A stretch of DNA of 14,556 bases from Zymomonas sp. (GCF_020216885.1 NZ_JAIWON010000074.1:1-14556); one strand, 5' to 3'; positions 1 to 8,640 are shown, counted from the stretch's first letter. Translations and numbers: made by a program. Notes: generated by a model from the sequence alone, not told the origin.

Positions 1-679
1 TGCCGAAAAAGACGGGCTTATTTTTCATTCCCTGATGGCACGACTAAGTTGTAACAATTTTGCCGAATGGGCACTTATTCCGGCCTTCGTCTTTTTCTTC
101 CAGATGTTGTATCCTTTTCGGCATATCAATAATCCCAAGCATAAAACGGCCGGTGCTGCCGGTGGATGTATGTTAGCCGATCGTGCCAGTCTTGAAAAAG
201 CAGGTGGGATAGGCGCTATCCGTCATGCTATTATTGATGATTGCAGCCTTGGCGGCATTATGAAAAAGCAAGGGAAAATCCGGCTTTCTTTAACAAACCG
301 TTCATTGAGTATCCGACCCTATTTAGGGTTTCAGGAAATTGGTCACATGATTTCCCGTTCAGCTTATGCTCAATTACGATATTCTTTCTGGCTATTGGCA
401 TTGACATTATTCGGGATGTGCCTTGTTTATCTGGTACCGCCTGCTTTGGCTTTGCTGACCCATGGTGTATCGGCTTGGATTGGTCTGGCTGGATGGATGA
501 TGATGGCATTAGCCTTTCAACCCATATTACATTTTTATCACCGCTCTCCTCTTTGGGGTTTAGCGCTTCCCTTAATTGCGGCCTTTTATAGCTGTGCGAC
601 ATTTTTTTCTGCCGTGCATGTCTGGCAAGGGCGAGGCGGTATGTGGAAGGGGCGTGCGCAAGCACGTATAGGTCTGTGA
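1..679 (+). CDS. hpnB: HpnB, hopanoid-associated glycosyltransferase (C-terminal part)
   Basis: The reading frame is open from base 2 to the TGA at 677-679, so only the last ~225 residues are in the window. The ATG at 35 is internal. HpnB is a family 2 glycosyltransferase-like membrane protein found in hopanoid loci; its exact step is not settled, and head-group modification is an inference. The visible part matches the family: the stretch FFFQMLYPFR, the AAGGCML segment, an acidic IDDC motif, the QLRYS segment, and WQGRGG followed by WKGRAQA near the end. Two or three hydrophobic membrane segments lie roughly between window positions 380 and 625. The gene runs straight into hpnC, with overlapping ends, as first visible gene of the squalene/hopene operon. 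The N-terminal catalytic half is outside the window. Confidence 0.9.
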   Translation, partial: AEKDGLIFHSLMARLSCNNFAEWALIPAFVFFFQMLYPFRHINNPKHKTAGAAGGCMLADRASLEKAGGIGAIRHAIIDDCSLGGIMKKQGKIRLSLTNRSLSIRPYLGFQEIGHMISRSAYAQLRYSFWLLALTLFGMCLVYLVPPALALLTHGVSAWIGLAGWMMMALAFQPILHFYHRSPLWGLALPLIAAFYSCATFFSAVHVWQGRGGMWKGRAQARIGL

Positions 680-1536
680 ATATTAAAACAAAAAATAAGC
701 TAAATGCAGCCGCTTTGGTTTCTGGAAAAGGGCATCAGGATGAAAATTTTCCAGTGGCCTCTTTTCTGATCAATCCTGAATATCGGCCTATTATTATGGC
801 GTTTTATCAGTTTGCTCGCCAAGCTGATGATGTCGCCGATAATGTGATCGCAAGCAAAAAAGATCGCTTGGCTATCCTTGAGGATATGCGCAGCAGTCTA
901 ACAGGCGAAAGCCAGAGCGAGCCTAATGCCGTTGTCTTGCGCCAGACGTTGATAACGCATGGTCTCGATCATACGATCGTCCATGGTCTTGATCTGTTGG
1001 AAGCTTTCCGGCGTGATGTATCCGTCAATCGTTACGAAAATTGGGACGCTTTGCTAGATTATTGCCGTTATTCGGCTTCTCCTGTTGGGCGCTTCGTTTT
1101 GGATGTCCATAAGGAATCCCGTAACCTTTGGCCCATGAATGATGCTTTATGCACGGCATTACAGGTCATCAATCATCTTCAGGATTGCGGTAAAGACTAT
1201 CGCATGATGAACCGTATTTATATCCCAAGTGATATTATGGAAGCGGTTGGTGCTACCGCTGGCGATTTGGGACGTTTTCATGCCTCATTGCCTTTACGTC
1301 AGGCAATTGAGACGGCTGCCTTGAAAACAAAATCTCTTTTGAAACGGTCGTCCGGTTTTTCTGCAGCTATTCACGACAAGCGGTTGGGGGTTGAAGTCGC
1401 GGTTATCCAGCGCTTGGCGGAAAGCCTGACCGAATGTTTAATGAAGCATGATCCGCTATCCGAACGGGTTCACCATAATAAAGCTGAAACTTTGGGACTG
1501 GCCTTTGTCGCCGCCGCAGGGAGATTATTTTCTTAA
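643..1536 (+). CDS. hpnC: HpnC, hydroxysqualene synthase
   Basis: A squalene/phytoene synthase-fold enzyme that turns presqualene diphosphate (from HpnD) into hydroxysqualene in the HpnC-D-E route. The first aspartate motif DDVAD is at residues 62-66. The second region carries LQDCGKD (D181, D185), the altered form typical of HpnC rather than of true squalene synthase. The family signature SGKGHQDENFPVAS is at residues 27-40. Length (297 aa) is normal. Start choice is uncertain. GTG at 643 has GAGG six bases upstream and overlaps hpnB by 37 bp. GTG at 676 overlaps the hpnB stop as GTGA but lacks a well-placed ribosome binding site. Both keep the whole conserved domain. The stop shares one base with the hpnD start (TAATG), implying translational coupling. 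Confidence 0.93.
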   Translation: MEGACASTYRSVNIKTKNKLNAAALVSGKGHQDENFPVASFLINPEYRPIIMAFYQFARQADDVADNVIASKKDRLAILEDMRSSLTGESQSEPNAVVLRQTLITHGLDHTIVHGLDLLEAFRRDVSVNRYENWDALLDYCRYSASPVGRFVLDVHKESRNLWPMNDALCTALQVINHLQDCGKDYRMMNRIYIPSDIMEAVGATAGDLGRFHASLPLRQAIETAALKTKSLLKRSSGFSAAIHDKRLGVEVAVIQRLAESLTECLMKHDPLSERVHHNKAETLGLAFVAAAGRLFS

Positions 1537-2411
1537 TGACTTCGGCCATGAAAAAGATTCAGCCAGAGGCCTTTTCCGAAAAATCATCGGATAGCCAAGC
1601 TTCGGCCAGCGGCGCAAAAAGCAGTAGCTTCTATATCGGTATGCGGGTTTTGCCGCCAGCCGAGCGGGAAGCAATGTATGCTGTTTACAATTTCTGTCGC
1701 CAAGTCGATGACATTGCCGATGATCTGGAAGGCAGCCAAGAGGAAAGAAAGAAAGCGCTTGACGCGTGGCGTCATGATATCAATGCCCTTTATTCAGGTG
1801 ATCCCTGTGGCCAAGCTGCTTTTCTTAAAGAACCGGTTGCCCGTTTCCATTTGAGACAGGAAGACTTTATTGCCGTTATTGACGGTATGGCTATGGATTT
1901 GAAGGGGCCTATCATCTTCCCTGATGAAGCAACCCTTGATCTTTATTGTGATCGCGTTGCTTCGGCTGTCGGGCGGCTGTCTGTCTATGTTTTTGGCATG
2001 GATCCCAATATAGGGGAATCTTTAGCTTATCATTTGGGGCGGGCTTTACAGTTAACCAATATCTTGCGCGATATTGACGAAGATGCTGAAATAGGGCGTT
2101 GTTATCTGCCTCGGGAGCCGCTTGAAAAAGCCGGTATTCCACTGGATATTGAAAAAGCCTTGGCTGATCCACGGTTGGACAAGGTTTGCCGTGATATCGC
2201 TTGGCAGGCCGAAGGGCATTATGCCGCATCAGATCATATCATTCATAATCGCCCTAAAGGCTATTTGATTGCGCCTCGTTTGATGGCAGCAGCCTATTCG
2301 GCATTGTTACGTAAAATGTTGGCACAAGGGTGGAAAAATCCTCGGAAGAAAGTCAAACATAACAAGCTCGCCCTTTTATGGACTTTGCTTAGATTGAAGG
2401 TGACTTCATGA
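1536..2411 (+). CDS. hpnD: HpnD, presqualene diphosphate synthase
   Basis: Condenses two farnesyl diphosphates head-to-head into presqualene diphosphate, the first committed step of the hopanoid branch. It is a squalene/phytoene synthase-family protein of 291 aa. The first aspartate-rich motif DDIAD is at residues 58-62. The second, NILRDIDED, is at residues 175-183, followed by the family's GRCYLP at 187-192. These are the Mg-diphosphate binding motifs. The YCDRVASAVG segment at 137-146 is also characteristic. Start is the ATG in the TAATG junction with hpnC, with AGGGA about 13 bases upstream; an in-frame ATG four codons on is possible. It overlaps hpnE by four bases (ATGA). Its residues differ from HpnC at the second motif, supporting distinct reactions. 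Confidence 0.94.
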   Translation: MTSAMKKIQPEAFSEKSSDSQASASGAKSSSFYIGMRVLPPAEREAMYAVYNFCRQVDDIADDLEGSQEERKKALDAWRHDINALYSGDPCGQAAFLKEPVARFHLRQEDFIAVIDGMAMDLKGPIIFPDEATLDLYCDRVASAVGRLSVYVFGMDPNIGESLAYHLGRALQLTNILRDIDEDAEIGRCYLPREPLEKAGIPLDIEKALADPRLDKVCRDIAWQAEGHYAASDHIIHNRPKGYLIAPRLMAAAYSALLRKMLAQGWKNPRKKVKHNKLALLWTLLRLKVTS

Positions 2412-3652
2412 GTGTAACGCATATTATCGGGGCGGGGCTGGCTGGGTTATCTGCCGCGGTAGCGATTACCTATGCCGGAGGACGCGTCAAAATTTATGAA
2501 GCCTCGGCTATGGCTGGGGGGCGGGCGCGTTCTTATCATGATAAAAAGCTGGGGATTGAAATTGACAATGGCAATCATATGCTGCTGTCAGGAAATCATT
2601 CTGCCGAGACCTATTTGAGAAGAATAGGGGCAGAGCATCGCTTTAAAAGCCCAAAAGAGGCTGCCTTTTCTTTTTGTGATCTAAGTGACAAAGAACGCTT
2701 TACCATAAAATTAAGCAATGGCTTTGTGCCGTGGTGGGTTTTATGCGCCAAAAGCCGCGTTCCCCATAGCAAAGCCAAGGATTATTTAGCGTTATTGTCG
2801 CTGTTATTGGCAGATCATAATACCAAGATAGGCGATATTATCCCTGATAATACGGCTTTATGGCGTAAATTGCTTGATCCTTTTTTTGTTTCGGTTCTCA
2901 ATACACCGGCAAAAGACGGGGCAGCTTGTCTTGCGGCGGCGGTTATTCGGGAAACTTTGATGAAGGGGGGAAAGGCTTGCATCCCCCGCATTGCCTATCC
3001 CAATTTAGCAAGTAGTTTTATTGATCCTGCGCTTGACTATCTGAAAGCCAGAGGGGTGGAAGTCGATTACCGTAACCGTTTGCGTCAAATCCATTTTTCG
3101 GGACAAGATGTTACCTCTTTGGAATTTGCCCATCAGGATATAAAACTGGAAAAAGGCGATAAGGTTATTATCGCTTTGCCTGCTTGGGTCGTTCAGTCCT
3201 TGATACCGGATATCGAAACGCCGGATAAATATCAGGCGATTATTAACGCTCATTTCTTGATGAAGCCTACTGCCGCTATGCCTCATATTATGGGTGTTGT
3301 GGGAGGAACGGCTGATTGGATTTTCACTTTTGAAAATCGGATATCGGTTACGATCAGCGCCGCTAATCATTTATTGGCGCTTGAAAAAGAAGAACTGGTT
3401 AAGCGTATCTGGGATGATATTCAGACCGTTTATGCTTTCAAGCAGGATATGCCTGAATGGCAGGTCGTGACTGAAAAAAGAGCCACTTTTGAAGCGACTG
3501 TTGATCAGAATAATCGTCGTCCACCGGCTGTTACGGCATGGAATAACCTGTTTTTAGCCGGAAATTGGGTGAGAACAGGCCTTCCTGCGACTATTGAAAG
3601 CGCTATCCGATCCGGTCAGACCGCGGCTGATCTCGCTTTATCCCATTCATAA
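2408..3652 (+). CDS. hpnE: HpnE, hydroxysqualene dehydroxylase (FAD amine-oxidase family)
   Basis: An FAD-dependent oxidoreductase of the amine oxidase/phytoene desaturase fold, 414 aa. In the HpnC-D-E pathway it reductively removes the hydroxyl of hydroxysqualene to give squalene. The N-terminus has the dinucleotide-binding motif IIGAGLAGLSAA (GxGxxG at residues 8-13), with an acidic residue ending the second strand (KIYEAS). The C-terminus has the FAD-closing motif LFLAGNWVRTGLPATIESA (about residues 381-399), typical of the family. The ATG lies in an ATGA overlap with the hpnD stop, so translation is probably coupled. Fifteen bases separate its stop from shc, so they are almost certainly cotranscribed. 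The product feeds shc directly. Confidence 0.93.
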   Translation: MSVTHIIGAGLAGLSAAVAITYAGGRVKIYEASAMAGGRARSYHDKKLGIEIDNGNHMLLSGNHSAETYLRRIGAEHRFKSPKEAAFSFCDLSDKERFTIKLSNGFVPWWVLCAKSRVPHSKAKDYLALLSLLLADHNTKIGDIIPDNTALWRKLLDPFFVSVLNTPAKDGAACLAAAVIRETLMKGGKACIPRIAYPNLASSFIDPALDYLKARGVEVDYRNRLRQIHFSGQDVTSLEFAHQDIKLEKGDKVIIALPAWVVQSLIPDIETPDKYQAIINAHFLMKPTAAMPHIMGVVGGTADWIFTFENRISVTISAANHLLALEKEELVKRIWDDIQTVYAFKQDMPEWQVVTEKRATFEATVDQNNRRPPAVTAWNNLFLAGNWVRTGLPATIESAIRSGQTAADLALSHS

Positions 3653-3667
3653 TTAGAAAGCCTATAC

Positions 3668-5644
3668 ATGACTGTATCGACTTCCTCGGCTTTTCATCAT
3701 AGCCCGTTGTCTGATGATGTTGAGCCGATTATCCAAAAGGCCACCCGTGCCTTGCTCGAGAAGCAGCATCAGGATGGCCATTGGGTTTTTGAATTGGAAG
3801 CTGATGCAACCATTCCCGCTGAATACATATTGTTAAAGCATTATTTGGGTGAACCCGAAGATTTAGAAATAGAGGCCAAGATAGGTCGCTATTTGCGTCG
3901 TATTCAGGGCGAACATGGTGGATGGCCTTTGTTTTATGGTGGTGTTCTTGATTTGAGCGCCACGGTTAAAGCCTATTTTGCCTTGAAAATGATCGGCGAT
4001 TCTCTTGACGCGCCTCATATGCTTAAGGCAAGAAATGAGATTTTGGCACGGGGCGGAGCGATGCGTGCCAATGTTTTTACACGTATCCAATTGGCTTTGT
4101 TCGGGGCAATGTCATGGGAGCATGTCCCTCAAATGCCCGTAGAGTTGATGTTGATGCCGGAATGGTTTCCGGTTCACATCAATAAAATGGCCTATTGGGC
4201 AAGAACCGTTTTAGTCCCGTTATTGGTTTTACAGGCGTTAAAGCCTGTCGCCCGTAATCCGCGCGGTATCTTGGTTGATGAATTATTTGTGCCAGATGTT
4301 TTGCCGACTCTTCAGGAAAGCGGTGACCCGATATGGCGTCGTTTTTTTTCGGCGCTTGATAAGGTATTGCATAAAGTAGAACCTTATTGGCCGAAAAATA
4401 TGCGTGCGAAGGCTATTCATAGCTGTGTCCATTTTGTAACCGAGCGTTTGAATGGTGAAGACGGGTTGGGTGCTATTTATCCGGCGATTGCCAATAGTGT
4501 CATGATGTATGATGCCTTGGGATATCCCGAAAGCCATCCAGAAAGAGCCATTGCCCGTCGGGCTGTCGAAAAATTGATGGTGTTAGATGGCACCGAAGAT
4601 CAGGATGATAAAGAAGTCTATTGTCAGCCTTGTTTGTCACCGATTTGGGATACAGCCTTGCTTGCCCATGCCATGTTGGAAGTCGGAGGCGATGAGGCCG
4701 AAAAATCGGCTATTTCTGCCCTGAGCTGGTTAAAACCGCAACAAATTTTAGATGTAAAGGGTGATTGGGCCTGGCGGCGGCCTGATGTCCGACCTGGGGG
4801 ATGGGCCTTTCAATATAGAAATGACTATTATCCCGATGTCGATGATACGGCTGTTGTGACTATGGCCATGGATCGAGCCGCAAAATTATCTGATGTCAGC
4901 GATGATTTTGAAGAATCCAAAGCGCGTGCCATGGAATGGACCATTGGGATGCAAAGCGATAATGGCGGTTGGGGCGCATTTGATGCCAATAACAGTTATA
5001 ATTATCTGAATAATATTCCCTTTGCTGATCATGGCGCGTTACTTGATCCGCCAACGGTCGATGTCTCGGCACGCTGTGTTTCGATGATGGCGCAAGCCGG
5101 TATCTCGATTGCAGATCCTAAAATGAAAGCGGCGGTTGATTATCTTCTGAAAGAACAGGAAGAGGATGGTAGCTGGTTCGGGCGTTGGGGTGTTAATTAC
5201 ATATATGGCACGTGGTCGGCCTTATGTGCATTGAATGTGGCAGCTTTGCCTTATGACCATTTGGCTATCCGTAAAGCGGTAGCTTGGTTAAAAGCTATTC
5301 AAAATAAAGACGGTGGCTGGGGTGAAAATTGCGATAGTTATGCCCTTGATTATAGCGGATATGAGCCGATGAATTCGACGGCTTCTCAAACAGCATGGGC
5401 TTTATTGGGCTTGATGGCTGTTGGGGAGGCAAATTCTGAGGCAGTAACAAAGGGTATAAATTGGCTGGCACAAAATCAAGATGAAGAAGGGTTGTGGAAA
5501 GAAGATTATTATAGCGGGGGTGGTTTTCCCCGTGTTTTTTATCTTCGATATCACGGCTATTCCAAATATTTTCCTCTTTGGGCTTTAGCGCGCTATCGCA
5601 ATTTGAAAAAAGCCAATCAGCCGATTGTTCATTATGGGATGTAA
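3668..5644 (+). CDS. shc: Squalene-hopene cyclase (HpnF)
   Basis: Cyclises squalene to hopene and hopanol at the membrane. At 658 aa it has normal family length and matches in size the long-known Zymomonas cyclase. The catalytic acid motif DVDDTA is at residues 390-395, with D392 the expected proton donor. Several QW repeats are visible: QHQDGHW near 33, GEHGGW near 81, DNGGWGAFD at 431-439, EEDGSWFGRWG at 498-508, IQNKDGGWGE at 544-553 and QDEEGLW at 604-610. The GGGFPRVFYLRYHGY segment near the C-terminus is also typical. The upstream AGAAAG is a weak ribosome binding site, consistent with coupling to hpnE 15 bases away. A strong terminator follows. No residue looks damaged. Confidence 0.97.
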   Translation: MTVSTSSAFHHSPLSDDVEPIIQKATRALLEKQHQDGHWVFELEADATIPAEYILLKHYLGEPEDLEIEAKIGRYLRRIQGEHGGWPLFYGGVLDLSATVKAYFALKMIGDSLDAPHMLKARNEILARGGAMRANVFTRIQLALFGAMSWEHVPQMPVELMLMPEWFPVHINKMAYWARTVLVPLLVLQALKPVARNPRGILVDELFVPDVLPTLQESGDPIWRRFFSALDKVLHKVEPYWPKNMRAKAIHSCVHFVTERLNGEDGLGAIYPAIANSVMMYDALGYPESHPERAIARRAVEKLMVLDGTEDQDDKEVYCQPCLSPIWDTALLAHAMLEVGGDEAEKSAISALSWLKPQQILDVKGDWAWRRPDVRPGGWAFQYRNDYYPDVDDTAVVTMAMDRAAKLSDVSDDFEESKARAMEWTIGMQSDNGGWGAFDANNSYNYLNNIPFADHGALLDPPTVDVSARCVSMMAQAGISIADPKMKAAVDYLLKEQEEDGSWFGRWGVNYIYGTWSALCALNVAALPYDHLAIRKAVAWLKAIQNKDGGWGENCDSYALDYSGYEPMNSTASQTAWALLGLMAVGEANSEAVTKGINWLAQNQDEEGLWKEDYYSGGGFPRVFYLRYHGYSKYFPLWALARYRNLKKANQPIVHYGM

Positions 5645-5688
5645 AAGGCTGATTTTATAACCTGTTGGTAATGAAATACGTCTAAATC

Positions 5689-5720
5689 AAAATACGGCTG
5701 ATTTTTGGCCGTATTTTTTT
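5689..5720 (+). terminator. Intrinsic terminator after shc
   Basis: A perfect 10-bp inverted repeat, AAAATACGGC (5689-5698) and GCCGTATTTT (5708-5717), encloses a nine-base loop and ends in a run of seven T (5714-5720). It lies 44 bases after the shc stop and 64 bases before the hpnG start. It should end most transcripts of the hpnB-shc operon, leaving hpnG on its own promoter or on read-through. Confidence 0.88.
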
Positions 5721-5722
5721 GT

Positions 5723-5757
5723 ATCATCATATTGTTTTTATAAAATATTGTGATGAT
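5723..5757. repeat. AT-rich inverted repeat in the hpnG leader
   Basis: Perfect 7-base arms ATCATCA (5723-5729) and TGATGAT (5751-5757) flank an AT-rich centre that itself pairs imperfectly. It falls between the shc terminator and the hpnG ribosome binding site, where the hpnG promoter must lie. It could be an operator or a leader hairpin. I could not define -35/-10 boxes with confidence. Confidence 0.4.
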
Positions 5758-5783
5758 TAGCAGGGTATTATGAAGGAAAAAAT

Positions 5784-6461
5784 ATGCTGAACCATATCCT
5801 TGCTGTGACCGGAATAGATCGTGAAGCACGGGCGGCGGCGCAATGTGAAAAAGTTTTGTCTCTGGCAGGGGGAGGGGATAGTGTTCGCCTCGAAGAATCT
5901 TTGCGCCGAATTATGCAGGAAAACACGATTTCCGGTTTAGTGAGTTTTGGTTTGGCTGGCGCTTTGGATTCTGATTTAAAAGTAGGCGATTGGGTAGTCG
6001 GAAGCCATTTAACAGGGAATGTCGAGGCCGATTGCGATGAAGCATGGCAAGACTCGCTTGAGAAAATTTTCCCTACATTGAAAAAGGGAATAGTTTATTC
6101 AGATGGCACTCTTGTTTCCGATATTGCCCAGAAACAAGACATTCAAAAAAAACAAAAGGCTATCGCCGTTGACATGGAATCCCATATCGTCGCCCGAATA
6201 GCCCAAGAATATCATTGTCCATTTATTATTTTAAGAGTGATTTCAGATCAGGCCGATCATGCTCTACCGCCCGCTTTTTCGGTGGCGATGCAACCTGATG
6301 GCAGCGTCGCAATACCGGCCTTACTGAAATCATTGCTATTGAAACCGAGCCAAATACCGGCTTTCGTCACGACAGCAAAGGCCGCAACGAAAGCCTTGAA
6401 AGAGTTAGGCCGCGTCGGTTTCATTTTTGGCAGCAGCCTCGGATTCCCTGATTTCAGCTAA
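5784..6461 (+). CDS. hpnG: HpnG, adenosylhopane nucleosidase/phosphorylase
   Basis: Related to MTA/SAH nucleosidases and purine nucleoside phosphorylases. In hopanoid makers HpnG removes adenine from adenosylhopane, the product of HpnH, to give the ribosyl hopane used for extended hopanoids. The 225-residue protein shows the family's FGLAGAL segment (55-61), VDMESHIVARIA (129-140) and the purine-site motif ISDQADHALPP (153-163), whose aspartates fit the proton donor site. An acidic residue near the N-terminus (E14) sits where the MTAN family uses a glutamate. Start ATG has AAGGA six bases upstream. It lies beyond the shc terminator. Its last 18 codons and stop overlap the 3' end of hpnH on the other strand; that tail looks non-conserved. 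Confidence 0.9.
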   Translation: MLNHILAVTGIDREARAAAQCEKVLSLAGGGDSVRLEESLRRIMQENTISGLVSFGLAGALDSDLKVGDWVVGSHLTGNVEADCDEAWQDSLEKIFPTLKKGIVYSDGTLVSDIAQKQDIQKKQKAIAVDMESHIVARIAQEYHCPFIILRVISDQADHALPPAFSVAMQPDGSVAIPALLKSLLLKPSQIPAFVTTAKAATKALKELGRVGFIFGSSLGFPDFS

Positions 6462-7550
6462 ACGCTGCTGAACGTGATCGGAGAATACATCCTTGGCACG
6501 GCGCTGATTGGCAAGGCTGATATCCGGTGCCATCGCACCTTCTGTTTTGATGCCTTTTAAAGCGACCATCGCAGCTTTCAGCGGATGGCGAACCGTATCG
6601 ATAACAGCGGTCGCCTCAAAGCCGGAATGAACCATGCAGTCTTGGCATTTTTCATAATTGCCAACGCCGTAATCATCCCAAGCCGTATTTTCCATAAGGT
6701 CTTTGAAGCTTTTGGCGTAATCTTCGCCTAAAAGGTAGCAAGGACGCTGCCAACCAAAGACAGTACGGGTCGGATTGCCCCAAGGCGTGCATTTATAGGT
6801 TTCGTTACCAGCCAAGAAGTTCAAGAATTGAATGGACTGGTTGAATGGCCATTTATGACCTTTGCCCAAACGGAAAATATTGCGGAACAGGTTTTTCGTG
6901 GTGGTGCGGTTCAGGAATTCATCCTGATTGGCAGCCCGTTCATAGGCGTAACCCGGAGAAACCGTGATGCCGTCAATACCGATAGCCTTCATGCGATCAA
7001 AGAATTTAGCCGTCCGTTCTGGATTGGCATCGTTGAAGAGCGTGCAGTTGATCGAAACCTGAAAACCACGGGATTTAGCAAGACGAATAGCGGCTTCCGC
7101 TGTTTCATAGACACCGTCTAAAGAAACAGAACGGTCATGCATTTCCTTGTCACCATCAAGATGGATTGACCAAGTAAAATTGGGGCGCGGTTCATATTGA
7201 TCGACCTTCTTTGCAAAAAGCAAAGCATTGGTGCAGCAAATAACGAATTTGCCTTTATCAAGAGCGCCTTTGACAATTTTAGGCATGTCGCGATGAAGCA
7301 GCGGTTCACCACCCGCGATAGAAACCACCGGAGCGCCGCATTCATCAATGGCCTGCATACATTCGTCATAAGACAAACGCTGGTTCAGAATTTCTTTGGG
7401 GTAATCGATTTTACCGCAGCCCTGACAAGCAAGATTGCAGCGGAAAAGCGGTTCAAGCATTAAAACCAGAGGATAACGCGTTGTCCCTTTGATATGATTA
7501 CCGAGGATGTAGGAACCAATCCGTAAAACCTGACTAAAAGGAATACCCAA
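6405..7550 (-). CDS. hpnH: HpnH, radical SAM adenosylhopane synthase
   Basis: A radical SAM enzyme that adds the 5'-deoxyadenosyl group of SAM to hopene (diploptene), giving adenosylhopane. The cluster-binding motif CNLACQGC is at residues 38-45 (C38, C42, C45, a CX3CX2C spacing). The GGEP SAM-binding motif is at 80-83. The C-terminal half has cysteines in a CTPWGNP segment, CYLLGEDY and CQDC, plausibly a second cluster or structural region. Length (381 aa) is normal. The start is TTG, preceded by a perfect AGGAGG eight bases upstream inside the last codons of ispH. It follows ispH by three bases in the same frame. Its 3' end overlaps hpnG by 57 bp, and the two genes act in successive steps. 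Confidence 0.94.
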   Translation of the reverse strand: MGIPFSQVLRIGSYILGNHIKGTTRYPLVLMLEPLFRCNLACQGCGKIDYPKEILNQRLSYDECMQAIDECGAPVVSIAGGEPLLHRDMPKIVKGALDKGKFVICCTNALLFAKKVDQYEPRPNFTWSIHLDGDKEMHDRSVSLDGVYETAEAAIRLAKSRGFQVSINCTLFNDANPERTAKFFDRMKAIGIDGITVSPGYAYERAANQDEFLNRTTTKNLFRNIFRLGKGHKWPFNQSIQFLNFLAGNETYKCTPWGNPTRTVFGWQRPCYLLGEDYAKSFKDLMENTAWDDYGVGNYEKCQDCMVHSGFEATAVIDTVRHPLKAAMVALKGIKTEGAMAPDISLANQRRAKDVFSDHVQQRLAEIRESEAAAKNETDAA

Positions 7551-7553
7551 GGC

Positions 7554-8576
7554 TCAAGCCTCCTGTTCTGTATCGTTAGAGAGACTGTCCGCCTCTTCTG
7601 AAGCAGCAGTTTTGTTATCTAAATTGTTATGTGCCGCATTGCGGGCTTTGAGATGACGCAGAGTTGGCGGCAAGCGGAAAGCAATCTTCTCTTCGACACC
7701 GTCAAGCTGCTCTACAGTGACAGAGCCTAGAGCGCGGATAGCGGTGATAACGCTTTGCACCAATTCTTCTGGTGCAGAAGCCCCAGCCGTTAATCCGACT
7801 GTATTGATACCTTCAAACCAAACAGGGTCAATTTCGCTGCCATCGGCGATCAGATAGCTGGGAAGACCTTCTTCTAAGCCAATTTCGCGTAAACGGTTGG
7901 AATTTGAGCTGTTTGGTGAACCGACAACCAAAATGAGATCGGATTGTTTGCAAAGATCTCTGACAGCCGCTTGCCGATTCTGGGTCGCGTAACAAATATC
8001 CGAGGTATCGGGCCCAATGACATCTGTAAATTTTTTGCGCAATGCGGCGATAACCGAGCGGGTATCATCAACAGAAAGCGTTGTCTGGGTGATGAAAGCG
8101 ACCGGCGTATCGGACGGAATGTCAAGGCTGTCTACCTGTTCGGCAGAACCGACAAGATGAACAGGCCCATCAATCTGGCCTAAGGTGCCTTCGATTTCAG
8201 GGTGACCGGCATGGCCAATTAAAATCAAAGTCCGTCCATGAGAAAGATAGCGTCGGCCTTGCGCATGCACTTTGTTTACCAAAGGACAGGTTGCATCGAC
8301 TACCGGCAAGCCGCGTTCTTCGGCTTCCTTTTGAACGGTACGAGCAACGCCATGCGCACTGAAAACAGTGACTTCGCCGGGGGGAACTTCGGAGAGTTCT
8401 TCGACAAAGACAGCGCCTTTTGCCTTTAATGTATCGACAACATGACGATTATGAACGATTTCATGGCGAACATATACAGGCGCTCCGACACGGTCTAATG
8501 CCTGATCGACAATTTCGATAGCACGGATCACGCCGGCACAGAAGCCACGCGGTTGAGCCAGAATGATTTTTATCAC
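7554..8576 (-). CDS. ispH: IspH (LytB), HMBPP reductase
   Basis: The last enzyme of the MEP pathway, an iron-sulfur protein that reduces HMBPP to IPP and DMAPP in the cytoplasm. The three cluster cysteines are present: C13 (PRGFCAGV), C97 (DATCPLV) and C195 ([10 protein letters not shown]). So are the substrate histidines H42, H75 (SAHGV) and a third in GHAGHPE with E127, and the [10 protein letters not shown] segment at 220-229. The core matches the usual ~310 residues, followed by an extra acidic, Asn-rich tail of about 30 residues. The start is GTG with GGGA about seven bases upstream. It leads an operon with hpnH, linking precursor supply to hopanoid extension; both enzymes need 4Fe-4S clusters. 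Confidence 0.96.
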   Translation of the reverse strand: MIKIILAQPRGFCAGVIRAIEIVDQALDRVGAPVYVRHEIVHNRHVVDTLKAKGAVFVEELSEVPPGEVTVFSAHGVARTVQKEAEERGLPVVDATCPLVNKVHAQGRRYLSHGRTLILIGHAGHPEIEGTLGQIDGPVHLVGSAEQVDSLDIPSDTPVAFITQTTLSVDDTRSVIAALRKKFTDVIGPDTSDICYATQNRQAAVRDLCKQSDLILVVGSPNSSNSNRLREIGLEEGLPSYLIADGSEIDPVWFEGINTVGLTAGASAPEELVQSVITAIRALGSVTVEQLDGVEEKIAFRLPPTLRHLKARNAAHNNLDNKTAASEEADSLSNDTEQEA

Positions 8577-8608
8577 AAACAGTCCCGATTTTGGATGTTC
8601 TTAATTCT

Positions 8609-8639
8609 AGACCTTGCAAGTCTAACCTGACACAGGTCT
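8609..8639. repeat. Nested inverted repeats in the ispH leader
   Basis: Outer arms AGACCT (8609-8614) and AGGTCT (8634-8639) enclose two smaller symmetries: CTTGCAAG (8613-8620) and ACCTG-ACA-CAGGT (8625-8637). In the ispH transcript this could fold 30-65 bases before the GTG start; as DNA it could be an operator. No T-run follows, so it is not an intrinsic terminator. Confidence 0.4.
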
Positions 8640-8640
8640 G

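Noticed and set aside
258..665. 135-codon frame antisense to hpnB
   Set aside because: Shadow frame. The + strand frame has clear HpnB family motifs throughout, and the antisense product shows no domain.
5770..5790. Six-codon mini-frame (ATG at 5770 to TGA at 5788) overlapping the hpnG start
   Set aside because: Could be a leader peptide, but it contains the hpnG ribosome binding site and has no site of its own; chance is the simpler reading.
6828..7121. 97-codon + strand frame inside hpnH
   Set aside because: Shadow of hpnH, which has radical SAM motifs across the whole region.
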